Of a stretch of 30,214 nucleotides of DNA, positions 1 to 6,891 are shown piece after piece. The DNA is from an uncultured Collinsella sp. (GTDB lineage Bacteria > Actinomycetota > Coriobacteriia > Coriobacteriales > Coriobacteriaceae). The stretch covers positions 1 through 30,214 of the forward strand of contig CABRZC010000011.1 in assembly GCA_902475375.1 (NCBI GenBank), read 5' to 3'. Each line of letters opens with the position of its first letter. The stretch's first letter is position 1. Position numbers and translations under genes: made by a program. The notes beneath the pieces were generated by a model, which was given only the letters and a program-made list of their open reading frames with translations, made no database searches and was not told the DNA's origin.

Positions 1-48
1 AGGGGCGTTTTCGCTGACTTCGCCTAAACATTGGCGTTGCCGTGATTC

Positions 49-85
49 AACCTGCCAAAAAGGGACAGGTTTATTTTGGCAGGTT
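49..85. repeat. GGGAC-core hairpin
   Basis: Perfect 12-bp stem AACCTGCCAAAA / TTTTGGCAGGTT around the 13-nt loop AGGGACAGGTTTA. It belongs to a dispersed set of hairpins in this window whose loops carry (A/G)GGGAC while most stems differ. Confidence 0.6.
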
Positions 86-103
86 TTATCTGGGCAAACG
101 TTG

Positions 104-170
104 TTGGTGCAATGGGGACTGGTCTATATACACCAAGTTGGTGCAAAGTAGCCTGACCCCTTTGCACCAA
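104..170. repeat. Double hairpin with GGGGAC / GACCCC
   Basis: Two adjacent inverted repeats share the arm TTGGTG/CACCAA: 104-136 with GGGGACTGGTC in the loop, and 138-170 with an 11-bp stem TTGGTGCAAAG / CTTTGCACCAA. The outermost arms (104-112 and 162-170) can also pair with each other. A run of A (172-177) follows on the plus strand. Confidence 0.5.
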
Positions 171-176
171 TAAAAA

Positions 177-243
177 AGTTGCGGTGAGATAGTTCTTGAA
201 TTGGCCTTTTTGATGGCTAAACAGGAACTATCTCACCGCAACT
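177..243 (-). terminator. Long-loop hairpin, copy 1 (possible terminator)
   Basis: Perfect 19-bp stem beginning AGTTGCGGTGAGATAGTTC, with a 29-nt loop at 196-224. It lies 28 bp past the stop of the minus-strand gene at 271, and the minus strand continues into a T run at 177-172, so it could terminate that gene. Stem start, loop length and loop ends resemble the hairpin at 5796-5858. Confidence 0.5.
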
Positions 244-270
244 GCGTTGAGCGTTTTTTTGGCAGCTAGT

Positions 271-2034
271 TTACTTGCTCGCGAAGAGCCAGATGAGGAC
301 GATCATGAGGATTACGGCGACAATGCAGACGATGGCGCCGGTGAATTTGATGCGTGAGTCGCGGGTGCGCTCGCGCACGTCGTCCTCGGCGGCTTCGAGT
401 TGAGCCACTTCGCGCTCGGTTTCGGCGTACTCGGCCTTATCGCGTGCCAAGGATCCGGCGAGCGACTCGGTAATCTCGGGATGGTCATGTACCTCGGTCG
501 CCTGCTCGATGATCGACTGTGCGTGCGCGACGTCCGCCTGGGCATTGGCGATAGCCTGCTCTTGCTCTCGACGCGCCTTGTCCTCGGCGGCGATCTTCTC
601 GCGTAGTTCGCGCTGGCGCGTTGCGGCGGCGGCTTTTGCGGTCTGCAGCTCATCGCGTGCGGCATCGGCCTCGGCCGTCACGGCCTGATGGGCTCGCTTA
701 GCGTCGGCGATGGGGGCTTGCGCCTGCTCAACGGCGTGCTCGGCGGCCGCGAGCGAGTGCTCAAGATCGGCGGAGATGCGCGGGACATCTTCCTCGGCTT
801 TGCGCAAGGCGTCGGCTGTGTCGGAGATCTGCATCGAAAGCTCGCTGGTGCGCACCGTGTAATTGGCGGGATTTGCCGAAGGATTGCGCTGCAGCTCGGC
901 ATACTCGCGGCGCAGCGTTTCGAGCTGAGCGCGCGTGGCGTCGACGGTTTGCTGTGCTGCGGCAACGCCGGCGTCGCGTTCGGCCTGCACCTTGTCGCGG
1001 ATGCGCTTGGAATCCTCGAGACGTCGAACGAGGCGGTTACCGGTCTCGCGCGAGCTGGCTTCACGCGCCTCCACCGCGTCAAGTGCGGCTTTGAGACGCC
1101 GCTCGGTGGCGTCGTCCTCCTCTTTTATTTGCTCGACCTGCGCCTTGAGCTCTGTTGCTTTGGCAGCATGGGTATCGCGGTCGATTTCTGCCGCCGCGGC
1201 GGCCTTTTGTGCCGTGTCGATAGTCTGGCGCTGCTCGGCGACGATTTGGTCGTAGCGGCCTGCGATGTCCTGGCGCGTCTCGAGCTCCTCGCCTTGATCG
1301 GCGATGCGCTGCTCAAGTTCGGCCAGGTGGGCACGGGCGTCCGCGAGTGCCTTCTTTGCGGCGTTCATCTCGCGCATGGCCGAGGCACCCTGGGCGATAA
1401 AGGCGCCCACGGCGCTGGCGGTGTTTGAGACGGCGCCTCCCAGATCGCGGCTGGCTGCTGGGGCGTGCAGGGCGGTCGGGTGAGCGGCGTTCGCCGTGCC
1501 CGCATCGGGCGTCTGCGGCGTGGCGATGCTGCCGGTGCCGCCCTCGACTACGGAAAAGCCGGCAGCGTGCGGGTCGACTGCATCGGCACCAATGGTGGGG
1601 TGCTCAAGCTGCAGGAACGAGGGCAGGGTGCTGCCTTGGTCGGCAACGGGGGTCTCGCCGGGCACGAAGGTCGAGGCGGCCTCGGCGGCCTCCTCTTCTT
1701 CGGCGTCAATATCGGCGTCGGCCACGGCGTTTTTCATCGCTTTGACGGCATCCATCATGGAGTCCATGACGGCATCGAGCTCTTCTTCCGAAGACACCTC
1801 GATAGGGCCTTCTGCTTGCGGGGCGGCGTCCTTTTCGGGGGCGTCGTCCTGAGCGGCCGAATCGTCGTTTTGCTCGTCGGCATTTTCGGCCGTAGGGATT
1901 TCCGTCGCAGCGCCGTTATCCAGAGTGGCGTCGTCGACGTCGGTATCATTGCAGGTCGCAGCGTCAGTATCTGCGGCGACGTCTGCTGAATCATCAATAT
2001 GCTGTTGAGTCTGGGGGTCCAGCTCGTCTGTCAT
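271..2034 (-). CDS. Tail-anchored coiled-coil protein of unknown function
   Basis: A 587-aa protein with no recognised enzymatic domain. Roughly the first 130 residues are very acidic and rich in D, A and E, followed by a low-complexity linker. The middle to C-terminal part (about residues 210-550) is long Ala/Glu/Arg/Gln-rich heptad-like sequence, expected to form extended coiled coils. The protein ends in one hydrophobic segment (FTGAIVCIVAVILMIVLIWL) followed only by FASK, so it is probably tail-anchored with a large cytoplasmic rod. The frame is open up to 2145, but GAGGAG at 2049-2044 sits 9 nt before the ATG at 2034 and only 3 nt before an ATG at 2040, so 2034 is preferred. It is monocistronic and divergent from the dehydrogenase at 2329. 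A role as membrane scaffold or envelope spacer is speculation. Confidence 0.8.
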   Translation of the reverse strand: MTDELDPQTQQHIDDSADVAADTDAATCNDTDVDDATLDNGAATEIPTAENADEQNDDSAAQDDAPEKDAAPQAEGPIEVSSEEELDAVMDSMMDAVKAMKNAVADADIDAEEEEAAEAASTFVPGETPVADQGSTLPSFLQLEHPTIGADAVDPHAAGFSVVEGGTGSIATPQTPDAGTANAAHPTALHAPAASRDLGGAVSNTASAVGAFIAQGASAMREMNAAKKALADARAHLAELEQRIADQGEELETRQDIAGRYDQIVAEQRQTIDTAQKAAAAAEIDRDTHAAKATELKAQVEQIKEEDDATERRLKAALDAVEAREASSRETGNRLVRRLEDSKRIRDKVQAERDAGVAAAQQTVDATRAQLETLRREYAELQRNPSANPANYTVRTSELSMQISDTADALRKAEEDVPRISADLEHSLAAAEHAVEQAQAPIADAKRAHQAVTAEADAARDELQTAKAAAATRQRELREKIAAEDKARREQEQAIANAQADVAHAQSIIEQATEVHDHPEITESLAGSLARDKAEYAETEREVAQLEAAEDDVRERTRDSRIKFTGAIVCIVAVILMIVLIWLFASK

Positions 2035-2328
2035 AGGCATGTGCTCCTCATCGTTGTTTGTCACCCTATGATAAAGTCTCGCGCCGACATCCCGCGCCCG
2101 GCAGCAAAGTTTCAAAACGTGTTCGATGACTCGCTTGGATAGCAAAAATTCATCCTCTAAATTCAGTTTACGCTTGACATTCCCTTCGCCGAATGACGTT
2201 GCGCCGTTCGCCTGCTGCGGTCTTTATTTTTCACTTGAACACGCTAAAGTTGCATTTCAGCTTTTGGCGCGTGAAGTTGGATACGCGCAGTCGGCGGGTG
2301 TGCCCGTCGCGATTCGAAAGGACTTTGT
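2035..2328. promoter_or_regulatory. Divergent intergenic region
   Basis: This 294-bp gap lies between two divergently transcribed genes and so must hold both promoters. A TTGACA-like hexamer (2176-2181) is visible on the plus strand, but no convincing -10 follows at 16-18 bp. The dehydrogenase ribosome binding site GAAAGGA lies just before 2329. No operator was recognised. Confidence 0.4.
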
Positions 2329-3129
2329 ATGGGACTTTTCACTGGTAAGACCGTGATCGTCACCGGCGGCGGCAAGGCCACGCTCAAGGACGGTTCCGCT
2401 GGCTCCATCGGTTACGGCATCGATATCGCTTTTGCCAAGGAGGGCGCAAACCTCGTCATTACCGGCCGCAACGTTGCCAAGCTCGAGGCTGCCAAGGAGT
2501 CCCTCGAGGCCGACTACGGCGTCAAGGTTCTGCCTGTTCAGGCCGATGTCTCGGCTGGTCAGGACAACGAGGCCGTCGTCCAGAACGTCATCGACAAGGC
2601 CATCGAGGAGTTCGGCCGCATCGACGCCGTCGTCAACAATGCCCAGGCCAGCGCTTCGGGCGTGACCATTGCCGATCACACCATGGACCAGTTTAACCTG
2701 GCCATTTACTCCGGCCTGTATGCCACCTATCTGTACATGCAGAAGGCCTATCCGCACCTGAAGGAGACCAAGGGTTCCGTGGTCAACTTTGCCTCGGGCG
2801 CCGGTCTGTTTGGCAACTACGGCCAGTGCAGCTACGCCGCCGCCAAGGAAGGCATCCGCGGCTTGACCCGCGTTGCCGCCAACGAGTGGGGCAAGGACGG
2901 CATCAACGTCAACATCGTGTGCCCGCTTGCTTGGACCGCTGCGCTCGAGAACTTCCAGGATGCCTATCCCGAGGCGTTCAAGGCCAACGTCCATATGCCG
3001 CCGGCGGGTCATTACGGCGACGTCGAGAAGGAGATCGGCCGCGTGGTCGTTCAGCTCTGCGGCCCCGACTTTAAGTACATGAACGGTGAGACCGTCACCC
3101 TCGAGGGTGGCATGGGCCAGCGTCCTTAG
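2329..3129 (+). CDS. Short-chain dehydrogenase, candidate 12alpha-hydroxysteroid dehydrogenase
   Basis: This 266-aa protein has classical SDR length. It carries an N-terminal Rossmann nucleotide-binding segment (VIVTGGGKA, then GSIGYGI), the active-site strand motif VVNNAQASASG (NNAQ replacing the usual NNAG) and the catalytic SYAAAKEG (Y-x3-K) with an upstream Ser in NFASGAG. SDRs transfer hydride between NAD(P)H and hydroxyl/keto groups. The NNAQASASGVT region, the insert KATLKDGSAGSIG and the ending LEGGMGQRP match my memory of 12alpha-hydroxysteroid dehydrogenases of gut bacteria (Clostridium scindens, Eggerthella), which interconvert 12alpha-hydroxy and 12-oxo bile acids. This is family recall, not a search. 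The ATG at 2329 follows GAAAGGA at suitable spacing. It appears monocistronic, with hairpins downstream. The SDR call is firm; substrate is uncertain. Confidence 0.85.
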   Translation: MGLFTGKTVIVTGGGKATLKDGSAGSIGYGIDIAFAKEGANLVITGRNVAKLEAAKESLEADYGVKVLPVQADVSAGQDNEAVVQNVIDKAIEEFGRIDAVVNNAQASASGVTIADHTMDQFNLAIYSGLYATYLYMQKAYPHLKETKGSVVNFASGAGLFGNYGQCSYAAAKEGIRGLTRVAANEWGKDGINVNIVCPLAWTAALENFQDAYPEAFKANVHMPPAGHYGDVEKEIGRVVVQLCGPDFKYMNGETVTLEGGMGQRP

Positions 3130-3131
3130 GG

Positions 3132-3159
3132 GTTACGGCGTTTTGCCAAACGCCGTAAC
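3132..3159 (+). terminator. Hairpin just after SDR gene
   Basis: Perfect 12-bp stem GTTACGGCGTTT / AAACGCCGTAAC around a TGCC loop, starting 2 bp after the SDR stop codon. No T tract follows, so it may stabilise the mRNA end or assist the terminator at 3202. Confidence 0.5.
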
Positions 3160-3172
3160 GGGCCGACGCTGC

Positions 3173-3272
3173 GCGGTCGCCAGGGCGACAACTTGTCATT
3201 CAAAGAGGGCGGCATGACCAGAAGGTCTATGCCGCCCTCTTTTCATGCCAATTTGTTCGCCCTGGCGACCGC
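3173..3272 (+). terminator. Nested terminator with 16-bp outer inverted repeat
   Basis: The inner hairpin (3202-3242) has a 14-bp stem AAAGAGGGCGGCAT plus GACC/GGTC around AGAA, ends in TTTT and looks like a strong intrinsic terminator. It is enclosed by a second perfect inverted repeat, GCGGTCGCCAGGGCGA (3173-3188), against its complement at 3257-3272. A near copy of the left arm plus inner hairpin recurs at 9052-9122 after the dipeptidase gene. Confidence 0.75.
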
Positions 3273-3284
3273 TCGCTGACATTC

Positions 3285-3318
3285 CCAAAACATCGGCGTT
3301 GCCAAAACATCGGCGTTG
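3285..3318. repeat. Tandem 17-bp direct repeat
   Basis: Two abutting identical copies of CCAAAACATCGGCGTTG (3285-3301, 3302-3318). A related phrase occurs near 24-43. Both sites are followed by a GGGGAC-core hairpin and then a long-loop hairpin, suggesting a repeated intergenic module. Confidence 0.7.
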
Positions 3319-3339
3319 GCGTGGCTGGTAAATAGCTCC

Positions 3340-3366
3340 ACTCATTGGGGACGTACTTAAATGAGT
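3340..3366. repeat. GGGGAC-core hairpin
   Basis: A 7-bp stem ACTCATT / AATGAGT surrounds the loop GGGGACGTACTTA. Loop motif as in the hairpins at 49, 9126, 13126 and 15863; the stem is unrelated. Confidence 0.5.
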
Positions 3367-3377
3367 ACCCGCCGAAC

Positions 3378-3441
3378 GAGAGTGGATAATCTCCCGTTTT
3401 TTGTCTGTGTTTCGGGCAAAAGTGGGAGATTATCCACTCTC
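3378..3441. repeat. Long-loop hairpin, copy 2
   Basis: Perfect 18-bp stem GAGAGTGGATAATCTCCC with its complement at 3424-3441 and a 28-nt loop. Same architecture as 177-243 and 5796-5858, although the stem sequence is only loosely similar. It lies between SDR and tgt. The rest of the 3130-3571 gap holds no gene. Confidence 0.6.
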
Positions 3442-3528
3442 ATGAGATAGGCGTCCGAAAATCCACGCTCGTTTGCTGTCCCCTTTGCACCAGTTTCTGT
3501 CGAGTCGGTGCTCCTTGCGGGTTGCCCG

Positions 3529-3534
3529 TATAAT
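3529..3534 (+). promoter_or_regulatory. Candidate -10 box of tgt
   Basis: A perfect TATAAT lies 37 bp before the tgt start codon. The -35 region is poor, so this is a plausible but unproven promoter. Confidence 0.45.
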
Positions 3535-3571
3535 GGTTTGCGTATGAACCGCAACCAAGGAGTTCCAGTTT

Positions 3572-4711
3572 ATGGACCAGAGCCTTTTTAAATTCGACCT
3601 GATCGCCGAGGACCCGACGACGCACGCGCGTGCCGGCGTACTGCACACCCCGCACGGCGATATCGAGACGCCAATCTTTATGCCCGTGGGCACCAAGGCA
3701 AACGTCAAGGGTATTCCTACCGAGACCGTCAAACAGCTCGGCGCCCAGATCGTGCTTGCCAACACCTATCACCTGTCCATGCGTCCCGGCGAGGACACCA
3801 TTGCCGAGCTGGGCGGCCTGCACAAGTTTATGAACTGGCACGGCCCCATTCTTACCGATTCGGGCGGCTTCCAGGTGTTCAGCCACAACGACGCCGTCAA
3901 GCTCACCGACGAGGGCGTGCGCTTTATCGTCAACGACTACGACGGCCGCCACGTGTTCTGGACGCCCGAGGACAACATGGAAATCGCCATGAAGCTCGGC
4001 TCCGATATCTGCATGCAGCTCGACCAGTGCCCGGGCTATCCCGCCACGCGCGCCTACGTCGAGCGCGCCGTTGAGCTGTCGAGTATGTGGGCCGAGCGCT
4101 GCTATAAGGCGCATACCCGCGATGACCAGGCGCTCTTTGGCATCGTCCAAGGCGGCATGCACCTGGACCTGCGCCTGCGCTCGCTGCGCCATCTGGAGGA
4201 GTGCGGCGACTTCCCGGGTTACGGCATCGGCGGCTATTCGGTGGGCGAAGACCACGAGACCATGTTCGAGACGCTGGCACCGCTGGTTTCCGAGTACATG
4301 CCTAAGCACAAGCCGCGCTACCTCATGGGCGTCGGCAACCCTACCACGCTCGTGCGCGGCGTTGGCGTGGGCATCGACATGTTCGACTGCGTGCTGCCGA
4401 CGCGCACCGGCCGCATGGGTACGGCGTTCTCCAGTGAAGGTCGCCTTAACTTCCGCAACGCGCGCTTTGCGCACGACGACGGCCCCATCGACCCCACCTG
4501 CACCTGCCCGGTGTGCACGGGCGGCTACAGCCGTGCGCTCATCCGTCACATGGTCACGCAGAAGGAGATGCTCGGCGGTATTCTGCTGTCGATGCACAAC
4601 ATTTACTACCTGCTCAACCTTATGCAGCGTGCCCGTCAGGCCATTATCGAGGGCCGCTACGGCGCGTTTGTGAGCGACTGGATGAACAGTCCTGCGGCGG
4701 TGGATTACTAA
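3572..4711 (+). CDS. tgt: Queuine/preQ1 tRNA-guanine transglycosylase
   Basis: A 379-aa, full-length TGT that exchanges the guanine at the wobble position of GUN anticodon tRNAs for a 7-deazaguanine. Visible residues: TDSGGFQ with Asp96 as the general base; LDQCPGYPA (Asp151, Cys153) and VQGG (Gln193) for base recognition; GGYSVGE; FDCVLPTR with nucleophile Asp272; and the zinc site Cys310-x-Cys312-x2-Cys315 with His342. The Cys153 and Val in SVGE are the residues typical of bacterial preQ1-using enzymes. AAGGAG lies 8 nt before the ATG, and a TATAAT sits upstream. No queA, queC, queD, queE or queF gene is in the window, so whether the cell makes preQ1 or salvages it cannot be told here. Confidence 0.96.
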   Translation: MDQSLFKFDLIAEDPTTHARAGVLHTPHGDIETPIFMPVGTKANVKGIPTETVKQLGAQIVLANTYHLSMRPGEDTIAELGGLHKFMNWHGPILTDSGGFQVFSHNDAVKLTDEGVRFIVNDYDGRHVFWTPEDNMEIAMKLGSDICMQLDQCPGYPATRAYVERAVELSSMWAERCYKAHTRDDQALFGIVQGGMHLDLRLRSLRHLEECGDFPGYGIGGYSVGEDHETMFETLAPLVSEYMPKHKPRYLMGVGNPTTLVRGVGVGIDMFDCVLPTRTGRMGTAFSSEGRLNFRNARFAHDDGPIDPTCTCPVCTGGYSRALIRHMVTQKEMLGGILLSMHNIYYLLNLMQRARQAIIEGRYGAFVSDWMNSPAAVDY

Positions 4712-4882
4712 GAGCCGCGGGCGCGCTTGCGGGGGCGCTCGCGCGGTGTCGAGGCCACGTGCCAATCGACCGCACGCAGCCGGCGCCGGGCATCGCATGC
4801 GCTGGCATCGGTTGCGCGACCGCTGACCGATGCTTTGCAAGCACGTGATGCATCGTGGGTACCATATCGAATAGTTGATGTT

Positions 4883-4925
4883 CGGGCGGGTGTTTGGCGC
4901 ATGGCGTCGACCCCGCCCGTTTTTC
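4883..4925 (+). terminator. Intrinsic terminator after tgt
   Basis: Stem CGGGCGGG (4883-4890) / CCCGCCCG (4912-4919) followed by TTTTTC. It ends 21 bp before the next start codon, so it could also act as an attenuator in the leader of the LOG-family gene. Confidence 0.7.
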
Positions 4926-4946
4926 TTTTTCTCGATAGGAGTACCC

Positions 4947-5705
4947 ATGATTAAGAACGAGAACGTCGAGGGCGAGCCGGCTTACGACGAGACGTACCGG
5001 CGCGGTCCCGTGGTCATGCGCGGCCCCATGATTCCCAAGGACAACACCTACGCCAACCTGCTGGCACCCGAGGACTCGACCGACTGGTTGCACACCGACC
5101 CCTGGCGCGTGCTGCGCATTCAGGCAGAGTTCGTCGATGGCTTTGGCGCGCTTGCCGAGCTTGGTCCTGCGGTGACCATCTTCGGCAGTGCCCGCACGCC
5201 CAAGACAGATCCGCTCTACAAGGCGGCTCGCACGGTCGGTCGCAAAATCGCCCAGCGCGGCGTGGCGGTTATCACCGGCGGTGGCCCCGGCGTCATGGAG
5301 GCGGCCAACAGGGGAGCGGCGAGCGTGAACGGCAAGTCGGTCGGCTTGGGTATCGAGCTTCCGCACGAACATGGGCTCAACAAATACGTGAACCTTGGCA
5401 TGGACTTCCGTTACTTCTTTGTGCGCAAAACCATGTTCGTCAAATACAGCTCGGGTGCCATCGTGTTTCCCGGTGGTTTTGGCACGCTCGACGAGATGTT
5501 CGAGGTGCTCACGCTGGTGCAGACACACAAGGTTAAACGCATGCCGCTCGTTTTAGTGGGCACCGAGTACTGGCTGGGCCTGTTCGACTGGCTCAACGGC
5601 CCGGTGATGGACGCCGGCATGATCAGCCCGCTCGATCCGGAGTTGGTGCACATTACCGACGACCTCAACGAAGCCGTCGACATTGCCCTAAGTGGGCTGA
5701 TGTAG
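4947..5705 (+). CDS. LOG-family (TIGR00730-type) nucleotide 5'-monophosphate phosphoribohydrolase
   Basis: This 252-aa Rossmann-like protein carries the family signatures GGGPGVMEAANRG (about 111-123), the Arg160-Lys161 pair and PGGFGTLDE (175-183), which bind the nucleotide phosphate and carry the catalytic Arg/Glu. Members split the N-glycosidic bond of nucleoside monophosphates (cytokinin-riboside or purine/pyrimidine monophosphates); in bacteria the physiological substrate is often unknown. Roughly the first 60 residues extend beyond the minimal core, as in longer bacterial members. The ATG at 4947 follows AGGAG by 5 nt; upstream in-frame starts would cross the terminator. The gene is flanked by terminators and looks monocistronic. 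Confidence 0.88.
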   Translation: MIKNENVEGEPAYDETYRRGPVVMRGPMIPKDNTYANLLAPEDSTDWLHTDPWRVLRIQAEFVDGFGALAELGPAVTIFGSARTPKTDPLYKAARTVGRKIAQRGVAVITGGGPGVMEAANRGAASVNGKSVGLGIELPHEHGLNKYVNLGMDFRYFFVRKTMFVKYSSGAIVFPGGFGTLDEMFEVLTLVQTHKVKRMPLVLVGTEYWLGLFDWLNGPVMDAGMISPLDPELVHITDDLNEAVDIALSGLM

Positions 5706-5716
5706 GGTAGCTAAAA

Positions 5717-5778
5717 TGGGACGGGGCTAAAAAGACCGGTGCGTAACGTTGCATGCCACTCTTTTTAGCCCCGTCCCA
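5717..5778 (+). terminator. 19-bp perfect hairpin after LOG gene
   Basis: TGGGACGGGGCTAAAAAGA pairs perfectly with 5760-5778 across a 24-nt loop, beginning 12 bp past the LOG-family stop. The inner A/T part of the stem gives CTTTTT on the right arm, but no T tract follows the stem. Confidence 0.6.
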
Positions 5779-5795
5779 AATGAACTGCTTCTAAG

Positions 5796-5858
5796 TTGCG
5801 GTGGAATAGGGATTGATTTGCGGCTGATAAGCCAAAAACAGTCCCTATTCCACCGCAA
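5796..5858 (-). terminator. Long-loop hairpin, copy 3 (possible terminator)
   Basis: Perfect 17-bp stem TTGCGGTGGAATAGGGA with a 29-nt loop (5813-5841). It sits 16 bp beyond the stop of the minus-strand degV gene. Stem start, loop length, and loop ends (TTGA...ACAG) match the hairpin at 177-243, which also follows a minus-strand gene. Confidence 0.6.
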
Positions 5859-5873
5859 GTGGTAAAGGTGCCC

Positions 5874-6734
5874 CTAGTGGATGGGTTGGTAGCGGGGGCA
5901 GTAGCTGATGGCGATGGCGTCGACGCCTACATGGGTGGCGATGGTGCAGCCGATGGGGCCGGTGCCGGCGTCTACGTAATCCTGGCCTGCGAGCGCTTGG
6001 TTGACGAGCTCCTGCTCCTCGCCGGCGCCGGTCGTGAGCACGCGCACGCTGGAGCCCGGATGCTCGGCCAAAAATGCGAGGCAATCGGCCATGGTGTTGG
6101 CGACGATGCGTTTGGCGCCGCGACCCTTTTTGATGGCCTTGATCTCGCCCGATTTCCACTCCGGCGAAACGGCCAGGCGAATGTTGAGCATCTGCGTGAG
6201 CTGGCCGGCGAGCTTGGGCGCGCGGCCGTTCTTAACGAGGTTTTCGAGCGTGCGGGGAATCAGCTGCAGGTGTGCATCGGGCAGCGTCGCGCGGATCTGC
6301 GCCTCGGTCTCGTCCAGGCTGCGGCCGTCCTCGCGCATGGCGAGCGCGTACTCCACCAGCAGACCCTCGGCGCCCGAACCGGTGCGCGAATCGATGCAGC
6401 GCACGTCGAGCTCGTGGGTCTCGGCCGTCAGGCTGGCGTTGGCATAGCAGGCAGACCACTCGCTGCATAGCGAGATAAAGATGGCGCTATCATGGCCGTC
6501 GGCGCGCACGCGGTCAAAGAGCGCCTTGAACTCGCCGGCGCTCGGCTGCGATGTGTGCGGCAACTGCTCGGAACCAGCCATGCGGGCGATGTATTCCTCG
6601 GCGGTAATCTGCACCTGGTCGAGCAGGTCCTCGCCCTCGATAATCACATGCAGCGGAATCACGTAAATGCCGAGCTCTTGAGCACGAGCGGGGGAGATGT
6701 CCGACGTGGAGTCGGTTATGATGGCAAAAGACAT
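5874..6734 (-). CDS. DegV family (FakB-like) fatty acid-binding protein
   Basis: A 286-aa protein of standard DegV length. The N-terminus MSFAIITDSTSDIS is the typical DegV opening strand and loop. Further fatty-acid carboxylate-binding segments are HTSQPSAGEF and DSRTGSGAEG, and the C-terminal strand GPIGCTIATHVGVDAIAISY is also typical. Family members hold a fatty acid and, as FakB, present it to the kinase FakA for phosphorylation; no fakA is in this window. GAAAGGTG precedes the ATG at 6734 by about 6 nt; the frame is open further upstream but without a comparable site. It is divergent from the HAD gene at 6892. Confidence 0.92.
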   Translation of the reverse strand: MSFAIITDSTSDISPARAQELGIYVIPLHVIIEGEDLLDQVQITAEEYIARMAGSEQLPHTSQPSAGEFKALFDRVRADGHDSAIFISLCSEWSACYANASLTAETHELDVRCIDSRTGSGAEGLLVEYALAMREDGRSLDETEAQIRATLPDAHLQLIPRTLENLVKNGRAPKLAGQLTQMLNIRLAVSPEWKSGEIKAIKKGRGAKRIVANTMADCLAFLAEHPGSSVRVLTTGAGEEQELVNQALAGQDYVDAGTGPIGCTIATHVGVDAIAISYCPRYQPIH

Positions 6735-6891
6735 AATTGCACCTTTCGTTGGGGCGCTTGCGCGCCGCCTTCTGAGAGCAAAGTGCGACAAGTATAGTAG
6801 AGTCGTTCCACATTACTAGGTTCAATTGTTGAATAGTCAACAGTTTGAAGTGTCGGTGTGGAAATCGTCAACTGGGGAAGAGAGGGTGCCA
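6735..6891. promoter_or_regulatory. Divergent promoter region degV / HAD
   Basis: Short divergent region. A TATAGT hexamer at about 6792-6797 could be a plus-strand -10, and the same stretch reads TATACT on the minus strand. A small inverted repeat GTTGA-ATAG-TCAAC lies near 6828-6841. No factor can be assigned. Confidence 0.35.

Larger units (their letters stand above)
1..270. other. Intergenic region packed with hairpins
   Basis: No gene was seen here. The stretch holds at least four inverted repeats in a row: 49-85 (12-bp stem), 104-136, 138-170 (11-bp stem) and 177-243 (19-bp stem). A phrase near 24-43 (AAACATTGGCGTTGCCGTG) resembles the tandem 17-bp repeat at 3285-3318. The last hairpin lies directly beyond the stop of the minus-strand gene ending at 271 and may terminate it. 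Confidence 0.6.

Noticed and set aside
2329..3129. Assignment of the SDR as the 7beta-hydroxysteroid dehydrogenase known from Collinsella aerofaciens
   Set aside because: The known 7beta enzyme, as I remember it, begins and reads very differently; the sequence here is closer to 12alpha-type enzymes.
3440..4948. 502-codon minus-strand open frame over tgt
   Set aside because: Opposite strand to an unmistakable tgt with zinc and catalytic residues; no motifs of its own.
177..5858. CRISPR-like interpretation of the repeated hairpins
   Set aside because: Copies are kilobases apart, not regularly spaced, and no cas genes are present.
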